A stretch of DNA of 64,000 bases from Akkermansia muciniphila (GTDB lineage Bacteria; Verrucomicrobiota; Verrucomicrobiia; Verrucomicrobiales; Akkermansiaceae): the NCBI GenBank assembly GCA_947624785.1, contig CANQLV010000002.1:186001-250000 (forward strand). The letters run 5' to 3'. Under the pieces are notes generated by a model that worked only from the letters and a program-made list of their open reading frames with translations, was not told where the DNA came from and searched no databases. A program made the translations under genes and the position numbers. Below, piece after piece: positions 45,504 through 53,988 of this stretch (position 1 is its first letter; the number at the start of each line of letters is the position of its first letter).

Positions 45504-47726
45504 ATGCGTTTATCCAACATGAATACTCCGCGCCGTCGCCGCCAGGGGCGCGGTTTGCACCGTGCCGCCGCCATTGGGAGCCTGCTTGTCCTCGGGCAGT
45601 CCGCCTATGCCGAGACCAAACCCGCCGCCGCGGAGGAGGGCGTGCAGGAAATGCCGGAACGCGTGATGACCATCCGTTCCAAGTCCCTGCGGGCGGAGAC
45701 GGTCAGTTCCGCCACCCTCACGAACATGAAGACGGAGGAAGTTCCGCAAACGGTAAACGTTATTACGCGGGATTTGATGGATTCCAAGGGTTCCGATTCC
45801 CTGGTGGAGGCCCTGCGCATGGATTCCTCCGTCAATACGGGGGGGGACATGCTGCTGTCCCGCACGGCGGACCAGTACACCATCCGCGGTTTTGCCGGCA
45901 CCGATGTGCAGATAGGCAACATGCCTCTTCCCCGCGGCATGGGATACGGCATGGATACGTCCCTGATAGAAAATATTGAAATTGTCAAAGGCCCCATCGG
46001 GTCCATTTCCGGCGGCCAGACCAGTACGCTCGGGGCATACGGCGCCGGCGGTTCCATCAACCTGATCCTGAAGGCGCCTGATTTTGAGGAACGGACGGAG
46101 TTGACGGCTTACGCCCGTCTTTCCCATCACGGGCAGAAGTACCGCGCAACTATTGACGACACCCGGTACAGGGGTGATGAAACGGAAGGTTTTGCCCTGC
46201 GCACGGTGGTAGCCGCCGAGTATGAACGCCCGTTCTGGCTGAGCAACGGAGCCAACGGTGGCCAGAAGTACACGGTTTCCCCTATTTTCCGCTGGCAGCA
46301 TGATTCCCGTACCAAGACGGTGCTGACCACCAGTTTCCAGTACCAAAATTCCCCGACGACGATGGGCATCCCCGTGCTGGGCGGCCACTTTGTGGGGCCG
46401 TATGACGCCTGGTACGGTTCTCCGAGCGGAAGGCTCAATTCCAAGTCCCTGCTGGCGATGCTGGATTTCGAGCGCAAGCTGGAAAGGGTCTGGACGATCC
46501 GCATCGGCGGCGGCATGGGGTACAGCGATGTGGACTACAATGTCTGGGGCATTTCTTCTTCCGCCGGACGCGGAATGAGCACGGAGGATTATTACAACCA
46601 GATGATTGCTTCCGGAAAGGCCAAATACGAAGCCGCGTGGAGCGACGAGTGGAACATCAACTGGAATTTCTATTCCAACGCGCTGGCGGAGTTCAAGACC
46701 GGACAGGTGGAGCATGAAGCCCTGATGGGCGTTTCCTACACGGGGAGCAGCACCTATGGCGACGGTTCCAGCCTGGTGACGAACGCTACCGCGAACACGA
46801 ACGGCTATTTCTCCCTGTACAATCCTCCGCCCTTTTTCCCCGCCGGGCGCGACTATTCCGGAGCCAATGCGACGGATACCGTGGTTCAGCGGGCGGGCGT
46901 CCTGCTGCAGGATGTTCTTAGCTACGGACAGTGGCGTTTCCTGGCCGGCGTGCGCGGCGACGCGCATTTCAGCCTGGACAATAATTACGCGTTTGCGTGG
47001 AGCCCCCGCTTCGGAATTACCCGCATGTTCGGTGAGCGCGTAGCGCTGTTCGCCAATGCGGCCCGTACTTCCGCCCCTAACTTCGGGTATCTGGATGAAA
47101 ACGGGAAGGAACTGACCGATTCCTGGCGTACGGACCAGATGGAATTCGGCTTCCGGGTCAGCCCGGTGGACAAGGTGTGGTTCTCCGCTTCCTGGTTCGA
47201 CATCATCCAGAATAACACTCCCGTAGCCATAGACGGATATACCAACCGGTACTATTCGGACGGCTCCAAGAGGGCGGAAGGCGTGGAACTTTCCCTGAAC
47301 GGGGAAATCACCAGGAACTGGAGTTCCTACCTTTCCTACACCTATACCCGCACCAAAAACCGGACCACCGGGGAAGTGTATCCCACCATCGCTCCGAATG
47401 CGCTGGCCCTCTGGCAGAAATACCGCATTGACGGCGGCCTGTTGAACGGAACGGTGCTCGGCCTGGGCTACCGCTGCAAGGATTCCTACTGCGCCACGTT
47501 CCGCGGTGCAAAGATCGCGGATAATTACACCATTCCTTCCTACAGCGTGTTTGACTTCACGGTGGAAATCCCCCTGCCGGAAACCAAATGGCTGAAGGAC
47601 GCCACCCTGAGGCTGGCCGTATACAACATTTTTGACAAGAAATACGTGCAGTCCACCCGCCACGCCGTGCAGTGCACGGTGGGCGAGCCCCGCACGTTTG
47701 AAGTAGGCGTGAAGACCACCTTCTAA
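45504..47726 (+). CDS. TonB-dependent outer-membrane receptor (siderophore-type)
   Basis: About 740 residues from 45504 (alternative start 45519). A signal peptide ends near QSAYAE. The plug domain (about 50-190) includes EVPQTVNVITRDL, TIRGFAGTDVQ and the strand IENIEIVKGPIGSISG. A 22-strand barrel follows and ends in VGVKTTF with a terminal Phe. The architecture matches TonB siderophore receptors (FhuA/FpvA group). The ligand is not predictable. It is followed after 15 bases by an ABC ATPase and permease, so the three form an operon. A palindrome upstream may regulate it. Confidence 0.9.
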   Translation: MRLSNMNTPRRRRQGRGLHRAAAIGSLLVLGQSAYAETKPAAAEEGVQEMPERVMTIRSKSLRAETVSSATLTNMKTEEVPQTVNVITRDLMDSKGSDSLVEALRMDSSVNTGGDMLLSRTADQYTIRGFAGTDVQIGNMPLPRGMGYGMDTSLIENIEIVKGPIGSISGGQTSTLGAYGAGGSINLILKAPDFEERTELTAYARLSHHGQKYRATIDDTRYRGDETEGFALRTVVAAEYERPFWLSNGANGGQKYTVSPIFRWQHDSRTKTVLTTSFQYQNSPTTMGIPVLGGHFVGPYDAWYGSPSGRLNSKSLLAMLDFERKLERVWTIRIGGGMGYSDVDYNVWGISSSAGRGMSTEDYYNQMIASGKAKYEAAWSDEWNINWNFYSNALAEFKTGQVEHEALMGVSYTGSSTYGDGSSLVTNATANTNGYFSLYNPPPFFPAGRDYSGANATDTVVQRAGVLLQDVLSYGQWRFLAGVRGDAHFSLDNNYAFAWSPRFGITRMFGERVALFANAARTSAPNFGYLDENGKELTDSWRTDQMEFGFRVSPVDKVWFSASWFDIIQNNTPVAIDGYTNRYYSDGSKRAEGVELSLNGEITRNWSSYLSYTYTRTKNRTTGEVYPTIAPNALALWQKYRIDGGLLNGTVLGLGYRCKDSYCATFRGAKIADNYTIPSYSVFDFTVEIPLPETKWLKDATLRLAVYNIFDKKYVQSTRHAVQCTVGEPRTFEVGVKTTF

Positions 47727-47741
47727 CCATTCCTTCCAGCC

Positions 47742-48488
47742 ATGAGTTCCCCCGTCATTGCCGTCACCCGCCTCAAGCGCAGCTTCAAGTCCGGTTCCGG
47801 GGACATAGCCGTGCTGAAAGACATCAGCCTTACCGTGCACCAGGGAGAGTTCGTCGCCGTCATGGGCGCGAGCGGCTCCGGAAAAAGCACCCTGCTGAAC
47901 GTGCTGGGGGGGCTGCTGCCTCCGGATTCCGGCACGGTGACGGTAGACGGGCTGGTCCTCGGTTCCATGTCTGATGCCGCCCTGACAATGTACCGGCGCG
48001 ACCGCGTGGGGTTCATCTTCCAGATGTTCAACCTGGTGGGAACCCTGAACGTGGAGGAGAACATCCTGTTGCCCTCCCTGGCGGGGGGCAAGAAGGTGGC
48101 CTCCTCCACTCTGGACGCCATGATTGAAAAAGTGGGGCTGTCCCACCGCCGGCACGCCATGCCGGATACGCTCAGCGGTGGGGAGCAGCAGCGCGTGGCG
48201 ATTGCCCGTGCGCTGGTTTCCGGCCCGGCGCTGGTGCTGGCGGATGAACCCACGGGCAACCTGGATTCTGAAAACACCCGGCTCATGGGGGACCTGTTCC
48301 GGGATTTGCACCGTACGCAGGGCTGCGCCTTCGTGCTGGTGACGCATGCGCCGGACGTAGCCATGTGGGCGGACCGCGTGATTGTGCTCAAGGACGGCCG
48401 CATCGTGGACGACAGGCCCACGGCGGAATTTGCCGGGCCTGTGGAATTGTCCTCCTTCTATGAACGCACGCTGAATGACGCCTTATGA
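47742..48488 (+). CDS. MacB/LolD-type ABC ATPase
   Basis: A 248-residue ATPase with Walker A GASGSGKST, Q-loop FQMFNLVGTL, signature LSGGEQQRVAIARAL and Walker B LVLADEPTGNLD. This is the MacB/LolD/FtsE group, which serves FtsX-type permeases. Its stop overlaps the permease start by four bases (48485-48488). It lies in the TonB receptor operon. Confidence 0.95.
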   Translation: MSSPVIAVTRLKRSFKSGSGDIAVLKDISLTVHQGEFVAVMGASGSGKSTLLNVLGGLLPPDSGTVTVDGLVLGSMSDAALTMYRRDRVGFIFQMFNLVGTLNVEENILLPSLAGGKKVASSTLDAMIEKVGLSHRRHAMPDTLSGGEQQRVAIARALVSGPALVLADEPTGNLDSENTRLMGDLFRDLHRTQGCAFVLVTHAPDVAMWADRVIVLKDGRIVDDRPTAEFAGPVELSSFYERTLNDAL

Positions 48489-51310
48489 CGCTGCTGTTCA
48501 AACTGATTTGGCGGGACCTGCGCGCCAACCCCGGCCGGGTGGCGGTCAGCGTGTTCGCCATCCTCGTCTCCGTCAGCCTCATCGTCTGGATGATGGGGAG
48601 CTATGATACGCTGGTCAAGGAGTTCGATAACGACGCGGAGGCCTACATGGGCAGCTATGACCTTTGCCTGGCGCCGGAGGCGCCCAAAGGGCCGCTTCCC
48701 CCCGGACAGTACCCGCGGTTCAGTGATCCGGAGCTGGCCGCGCGCCTGGCTGCCTCCCCCCTGGTGGAATCCGTGAACGCCGCCTGCCAGGTGCCCCGCC
48801 TCCAGATCGGCTGCGGGAATGAACGCGGCAGCTTTGACGAGCAGACGCGCGACCGCATGGGGATCCCCCCCCAGAGCCCTATCCTGGTGGGGAACCATGC
48901 CGTGGAATGTCCTTATGATTTGAAGGAAGGCGTCTGGCCGGATATGGCTTCCTCCTCCGCCATGGAGGGGGTGCTGGGCAGTGGAAGCGCCAAGTATTTC
49001 AGCGCGGGCGTGGGAACCGTCATGAATGTGCGCGTGGGAACGCACGTGTACGATGTGAAGGTCGTGGGCATCGTCAAGCAGGCCAAGGCCACCCCCGGCG
49101 TCATTATGGGACCGGGCGGCATGTCCGGACCGGCTTTTTCCTCCCTCTTTGTGCCCGTAAAGGTGTGTGAAAAAATCACGGGCCAGCCTTTTGCCCCCAA
49201 TTTGATTTACGTTCAGCTCAAGGAAGGGGTGGACAAAAAGGAGTTTGTGGACGGCCTCCGGCAGGAGCTGGCCCAGGCCTCCGCCGTGGTGGCGGATACG
49301 GATTCCATTATCCAGCGGCTTTCCAGCGACCGTTCCGTCCGTTCCCAGAAGGAGAGTGCGGAAATGTCCGTCTGGCTCGTCCTGTTCTCCTGCGTCTTCA
49401 TCATTTTCACGACCCTGAGCATCGGCGTCAGCGAACGCACCCGCAGGCTGGCCCTGATGCGTGCGCTGGGGATGAGCCGCATGCAGATCGCGCTGCTGAT
49501 TGTGGGCGAGGGGCTTTTCCTGTGCATTCCTGCCCTGCTGGGCGGCCTGGCCGCCGGCTTTTGCCTGGTGTACCTGCTGGAGGAAGGTTCTTCCTCGGTC
49601 CCCGTCCTGACCTGGACGACGGTGCTGGCTGCCGCCGTGTGCGCCGTGGGGGGGGCCTTGCTGGCTTCCATCATTCCCGCATGGCGCGCTTCCCGCCAGT
49701 CTCCGCTGGAAGCGGCCGTTCCCTCTTCCGGACTCATCGGGAAGGTGAGCCGCGTTCCCGTGTGGTCCGTGATCGCCGGGCTGGCGTGCGTGTGCCTCCA
49801 GCCTGCGGCCCTGCTTCTGCCGGGCCTGGAGGTGGAGACACGCAAATGGATCTTTTTCTGGCTGGGGTATCCCGGCCTGGTGGCCGGTGCGCTGTTCCTG
49901 GCCCCGGCCTTCGTGCGCGTGACGGAGTGGGCCGGATCATGGATCACCGGGCTGCTGCTGCGCGTGCCGCATTCTTTCCTGAAAGTGCAGCTCAGCCGCA
50001 ACCTCAGCCGTTCCGTGGGAACCGCCGTATCCATGTCCGTGGGCCTGTCCCTCTTTGTAGGGGTGCAGACGTGGGGATATTCCATGCTGGTTCCCTTCTC
50101 TCCGGATACGTCCACGCCCGGAACGCTGGTTTCCTTCCTGCATACGGAGTTCAAGCCTGCGGACGTTCCGGAGCTGATGGCGCGGCCCAGCCTGCGTAAT
50201 TCGCGGATGTATCCCATTTACGTGGATGAACCGGACATTGCCCCGGCGCAGATGAAGACCCCAGGTTTTTCCGGAATGCGCAACCGCTCCATCGTGCTGG
50301 CCGGCATTCCCGTGGCGAAAATGGCTCAGGGAAGCCATCCCCTGTTCAGGCCCGTGTTCGTTTCCGGCAACCCGCAGGAAGCTTATGCCATGCTGAAATC
50401 CACCCGTTCCCTGCTGATTCCGGATACCTTTGCCCGGACGGTGGGGCTGAAGGCCGGGGATGACCTGATGCTGGTAAACCCGGCTCTCCAGGGGCGCCGT
50501 TCCGGGAATGCTCCGTCTGCCGGAGCTCCCGGACGGGGCAGAGGCCCCGGCATGCAGGGGGAACCCTGGAAGGTGGCGGGAGTCGTCTCCTTCCCCGGCT
50601 GGCACTGGCTGACCAAGACCAGCGGCATGCGCGTGCGCCGCGGCGGCTTTGTGGCGGCCCTGGCGATTGCCGATGAACGCTGGCTCAAGGAGGAATACGG
50701 CCATCAGGGGTTCCAGTTCATCTGGGGGGACACCGCCCCCGGGGTAAGCAACCTGGAGCTCCAGAACGACCTGGGGGAATACGCCCTGATGAAGGTGCGG
50801 CAGCAGGAGAACGAAGGGGAAGGCGTGAAGCCGCTGGTGAAGGCCCTGACCCGGGAAAGCCTGGGGGGAAGCGTCACCAGCCGCGGGGACGACGTGATCT
50901 TTACGATGAGCAAGCTTCCCATCATCATGATGGTGATTGCCGTGCTGGCCGTGCTCAATACCGTGCTGGCCTCCGTGCAGTCCCGCCGCCGGGAATTCGG
51001 CCTGATGCGGGCGGTAGGGGTGCCGGCCGCCATGGTGATGCGGATGCTCTGGGCTGAAACGCTGATGGTCTCCCTGTGCGCCGTCGTCATGAGCCTGGCG
51101 CTGGGCGTGCTGGGAGCCTGGTGCTCCATCCGGATTCTGGAATACGGTTATCACTTCGGCATCGTCACTCCTCCCATCACGATGCCCTGGGCTCATCTGG
51201 GTGATGCCGTGCTTCTGGTGCTGGCCCTTTCCTCCCTGGCGTGCCTTCTGCCCGCCTGGCGCATGAAGCGCGCGTCCGTGACGGACTTGCTTTCCGTCCG
51301 GGAGGGGTAG
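48485..51310 (+). CDS. Large FtsX/MacB-type ABC permease (duplicated)
   Basis: The 941-residue protein has the doubled FtsX layout: helix (about 20-40), periplasmic domain, three helices (about 290-410), two central helices (about 420-475), another helix and second periplasmic domain, and a final three-helix FtsX domain (about 815-935). ERTRRLALMRALGMSR and RREFGLMRAVGVPAAM mark the two coupling helices. This 10-helix type usually works in extraction or export, not uptake. Linkage to a TonB receptor is therefore noteworthy. Confidence 0.9.
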   Translation: MTLLFKLIWRDLRANPGRVAVSVFAILVSVSLIVWMMGSYDTLVKEFDNDAEAYMGSYDLCLAPEAPKGPLPPGQYPRFSDPELAARLAASPLVESVNAACQVPRLQIGCGNERGSFDEQTRDRMGIPPQSPILVGNHAVECPYDLKEGVWPDMASSSAMEGVLGSGSAKYFSAGVGTVMNVRVGTHVYDVKVVGIVKQAKATPGVIMGPGGMSGPAFSSLFVPVKVCEKITGQPFAPNLIYVQLKEGVDKKEFVDGLRQELAQASAVVADTDSIIQRLSSDRSVRSQKESAEMSVWLVLFSCVFIIFTTLSIGVSERTRRLALMRALGMSRMQIALLIVGEGLFLCIPALLGGLAAGFCLVYLLEEGSSSVPVLTWTTVLAAAVCAVGGALLASIIPAWRASRQSPLEAAVPSSGLIGKVSRVPVWSVIAGLACVCLQPAALLLPGLEVETRKWIFFWLGYPGLVAGALFLAPAFVRVTEWAGSWITGLLLRVPHSFLKVQLSRNLSRSVGTAVSMSVGLSLFVGVQTWGYSMLVPFSPDTSTPGTLVSFLHTEFKPADVPELMARPSLRNSRMYPIYVDEPDIAPAQMKTPGFSGMRNRSIVLAGIPVAKMAQGSHPLFRPVFVSGNPQEAYAMLKSTRSLLIPDTFARTVGLKAGDDLMLVNPALQGRRSGNAPSAGAPGRGRGPGMQGEPWKVAGVVSFPGWHWLTKTSGMRVRRGGFVAALAIADERWLKEEYGHQGFQFIWGDTAPGVSNLELQNDLGEYALMKVRQQENEGEGVKPLVKALTRESLGGSVTSRGDDVIFTMSKLPIIMMVIAVLAVLNTVLASVQSRRREFGLMRAVGVPAAMVMRMLWAETLMVSLCAVVMSLALGVLGAWCSIRILEYGYHFGIVTPPITMPWAHLGDAVLLVLALSSLACLLPAWRMKRASVTDLLSVREG

Positions 51311-51671
51311 GGGGAATATTCGGGAATCGACGAACTCTGTCTTATGTTTAACTGAAAGTGCCTTCTGGCTGGTTCTGATCCTGTTTTTGAATAGGGGAGA
51401 CTGCGGCGAGATGGTTTTCCCTGCCGCAACATGTCTGGCATTTTCGGGATAACAGGGCATGGAGGAGTGGAAAGATGCAGCTGTGAAACGTTATTATTAC
51501 CATACTTGCTCTTTTAAGAGGGGGAAGTTTTTGGCAATGTCCTGTTGCTGCAACCTCGTAGAGGAGTATTTGCGGGTATAACTGCCTTGACGGCTCCCGT
51601 TCTGTTCAGTTCTTTTGCTGCCGGAGCAGAAGCACAGTGTATGGAGAGCCTTGCTGGGATAGAAAAAGTGC
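51311..51671. other. Intergenic gap before acetyltransferase gene
   Basis: No convincing gene is seen. A plus-strand frame from 51545 starts with a signal-peptide-like stretch (MLQPRRGVFAGITALTAPV) but stops at 51739 inside the next gene. It may be chance or the remnant of a lost secreted-protein gene. The segment is more AT-rich than its surroundings. Confidence 0.45.
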
Positions 51672-52301
51672 ATGAAAAAGAAAATAGAAATTGCTTCCTG
51701 GCCGCGAAGGTCCCATTACGAGTATTTCCAGACATTTGAGTGCCCCATGTTTTCCATCACATCCCCCGTCCGGGTGGATGCCCTGTACCGTTATGCGAAA
51801 CAGGAGGGGATTTCCTTCTTCGCCCTGTGCCTGTTTGTGCTGTTGAAGGCGGCGAATAAGATTCCCCAACTGCGGCAGAGGGTGGAGGAAGGGGAGGTGT
51901 GGGAGTATGAATCCGTGGACGCCTTGGTTCCGGTGCTGGCGGCGGATGGGGAATTCACCCAGATTTTAGTAGAATACCGGGCGGAGCTGGCTGATTTTCT
52001 GGAGCATGCCGTTCCTCTCATTCAGGCGGCCAAGCAGGCTCCGGCCCGGGCGAATCCCTGCCAGCGTCCGGATATTGCCGTGTTCAGCTGCCTGCCGTGG
52101 ATTCCGTTTACGCAGGTGGCCAGCGCCTACAGGGTGTTCCGGGGGCAGTACCTTCCCCTCATTCACTGGGGGAAGATGGAGGCGGACGTTTCCGGCAGGC
52201 TGATGATGCCCGTGGCCATTCAGGCGAACCATGTGCTGGTGGATGGAGTGCATGTTGGTAATTTTTATAAAAATATTGATTATTTTTGTTGCGGGTTTTA
52301 G
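51672..52301 (+). CDS. Chloramphenicol acetyltransferase-fold protein
   Basis: The 209-residue product follows the CAT family plan: N-terminal YFQTFECPMFSIT and C-terminal NHVLVDGVHVGNF. H187 and D191 are in the HxxxDG catalytic motif. Length matches CatA/CatB-like trimers. Several active-site hydrophobics of true CATs cannot be checked by eye, so the acyl acceptor is uncertain; resistance is not demonstrated. Two bases upstream of the ATG at 51672 sits a TG-rich AT segment rather than a Shine-Dalgarno site. The gene ends ten bases before the four-helix-bundle gene. Confidence 0.85.
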   Translation: MKKKIEIASWPRRSHYEYFQTFECPMFSITSPVRVDALYRYAKQEGISFFALCLFVLLKAANKIPQLRQRVEEGEVWEYESVDALVPVLAADGEFTQILVEYRAELADFLEHAVPLIQAAKQAPARANPCQRPDIAVFSCLPWIPFTQVASAYRVFRGQYLPLIHWGKMEADVSGRLMMPVAIQANHVLVDGVHVGNFYKNIDYFCCGF

Positions 52302-52311
52302 GCTGGGACGC

Positions 52312-52926
52312 ATGGCTTCCCTGTTGCGCCCTTCAGGCGATTACCGTTCTCTGCTTTCCTTCAGAAAGGCGGAGCAGATTTATGATCTGACCTATTATTT
52401 TTGCAAGGCGTACTTGTCTTCTCGTGACAGGACGGTTGATCAGATGGTTCAGGCTGCCCGTTCCGGAAAGAAGAATATTGCAGAGGGAAAGGAGGCGGGG
52501 CTGGTTTCCATGGAAATGGAAATCAAGCTGGTGAATGTAGCCAGAGCCGGTCTGGATGAATTACTGGCTGATTATGAAGATTTTTTGAGAGTGGGAGGCT
52601 TTCCCGTGTGGGAAAAGGATTCACGAGAGTCCCTTTTTGTCAGAAAGAAGGGTGCGGACAAATGTCTGGCCCGGGATTATTTTTTGGAACTGGCCCGGAC
52701 AAGGCCGCCGGAGGTGGTGGCTAATATGGCCATTTGCCTGATTTTCCAGGCCAAGTATTTATTAATGCGGCAGCTCAGGTTTTTGGAGGGGAAGTTTCTT
52801 AGAGAAGGGGGAATGAGGGAAAGAATGAGCCGGATGAGAAGGAATAGGGGTGACAGGGGTGACAGGGGTGACAGGGGTGACAGGGGTGACAGGGGTGACA
52901 GGGGGACAGGGGTGACAGGGGTATGA
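52312..52926 (+). CDS. Four-helix-bundle protein with repetitive Arg-Gly-Asp tail
   Basis: From the ATG at 52312 the product has 204 residues. The first 180 show the four-helix-bundle pattern related to the 23S rRNA intervening-sequence (S23) proteins: SFRKAEQIYDLTYYFCKAYL, QAARSGKKNIAEGKEAG, NVARAGLDELLADYEDFL. The tail (about 179-204) is encoded by a 9-base tandem repeat and reads Arg-Gly-Asp six times before an 8-base unit shifts the frame to RGTGVTGV. Copy-number change would alter the C-terminus. Function is unknown; the protein has no signal peptide. Confidence 0.82.
   Translation: MASLLRPSGDYRSLLSFRKAEQIYDLTYYFCKAYLSSRDRTVDQMVQAARSGKKNIAEGKEAGLVSMEMEIKLVNVARAGLDELLADYEDFLRVGGFPVWEKDSRESLFVRKKGADKCLARDYFLELARTRPPEVVANMAICLIFQAKYLLMRQLRFLEGKFLREGGMRERMSRMRRNRGDRGDRGDRGDRGDRGDRGTGVTGV
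52846..52922 (+). repeat. 9-base tandem repeat (AGGGGTGAC) inside a coding tail
   Basis: Six perfect copies run from 52846 to 52899. An 8-base unit lacking one T (52900-52907), another full copy (52908-52916) and a partial copy follow. Nine-base steps preserve frame (Arg-Gly-Asp); the 8-base unit changes it. The structure suits slipped-strand variation. Confidence 0.95.
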
Positions 52927-52992
52927 TGGGAATTCCCTATAATCCCTAAAGTTCCTTATGAGCCCCATAGCCCCTGTCCTTCTCCCAAGATT

Positions 52993-53970
52993 TTACTGAT
53001 TTCCAGCCAGGCAGCCCGGACAGTTCTGTACCCAGTGTTCCGGGGATAGCTCCACCAGCTCCGGCTCCCGGTCCGTCAGGCAGAGTTCCGGGGTTCCGAG
53101 GGTGTTTCTGGGGCGGAAGCTGCATCCGCAAGGCTCCCGCATCATATTGGGGGGTAGGCCCGGGATCGTGTACAGGGGGGCTCCCTTCGCATGGAGCCCA
53201 GGAATAGATTTCATCAGGGCTCTGGTGTAGGCGTGCCGGGGATGTTCCAGAAGTTCCCGCGCCGGGGCGCTTTCCACAATGCGGCCCGCGTACATGACAT
53301 TGATGCGGTCCGCATATTGGCGCACCACGCCGAGGTCATGCGTGATGAGGATGACGGAGGTGCCCATGTCCTGCTGAAGTTTTCTGATGAGGTCAAGCAC
53401 CTGCTTCTGCACGGTGACGTCAAGGGCGGTAGTGGGCTCGTCCGCAATGAGGATTTCCGGCCTGGTGATGAGAGCCATGGCGATCATGACGCGCTGGCGC
53501 ATGCCGCCGGAGAATTGGTGGGGATAGGCGTCCATGCGCTGTTCCGCGTCTGGTATGCCTACGAGGGCAAGCTGTTCCAGCGCGCGGGCGCGCGCCTCTT
53601 TTTTGCCGGCTCCCTCATGAATGACGAGGGGTTCCGCTACCTGTTCCCCGATAGTCAGGTACGGGTTGAGGGAGGTCATGGGGTCCTGGAAGATCATGGA
53701 GATGCGCTTGCCGCGGATGGAACGGAGTTCCTTTTCCGGACAATGGAGCAGGTCCGTGCCGTCCAGCATGGCGGAACCGCTTTCAATGCGGCCCGGAGGC
53801 ATCGGGATAAGCCCCATCATGGAGTAGCAGGTGACGGATTTTCCGGACCCGGATTCCCCCACGATGCCGAGCGTTTCCCCCGGAGCCACGTCAAAGGACA
53901 CGTTTCTCACCGCCCGGACGATGCCGGCCCTGGTGTGGAAGGAGACGCTGAGGTTCCTGACGGAGAGCAT
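52993..53970 (-). CDS. OppD/DppD-type peptide ABC transporter ATPase (orphan)
   Basis: The 325-residue ATPase has Walker [10 protein letters not shown], signature [15 protein letters not shown], Walker [13 protein letters not shown] and the long C-terminal OppD/DppD extension with cysteines ([18 protein letters not shown]). It normally energises di- or oligopeptide import with OppB, C and F and a binding protein. None of those is adjacent in this window. It follows der by 18 bases on the same strand. Confidence 0.92.
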   Translation of the reverse strand: MLSVRNLSVSFHTRAGIVRAVRNVSFDVAPGETLGIVGESGSGKSVTCYSMMGLIPMPPGRIESGSAMLDGTDLLHCPEKELRSIRGKRISMIFQDPMTSLNPYLTIGEQVAEPLVIHEGAGKKEARARALEQLALVGIPDAEQRMDAYPHQFSGGMRQRVMIAMALITRPEILIADEPTTALDVTVQKQVLDLIRKLQQDMGTSVILITHDLGVVRQYADRINVMYAGRIVESAPARELLEHPRHAYTRALMKSIPGLHAKGAPLYTIPGLPPNMMREPCGCSFRPRNTLGTPELCLTDREPELVELSPEHWVQNCPGCLAGNQ

Positions 53971-53988
53971 GCGGAGAAGGCGGGATTG

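Noticed and set aside
51530..51555. TTGGCA followed by TTGCTG, resembling a sigma-54 -24/-12 promoter
   Set aside because: There are 12 bases between the GG and GC doublets where sigma-54 needs about 10.
51545..51739. Short frame with a signal-peptide-like start upstream of the CAT-like gene
   Set aside because: It stops within the next gene, has no recognisable mature protein and no promoter; at most a remnant.
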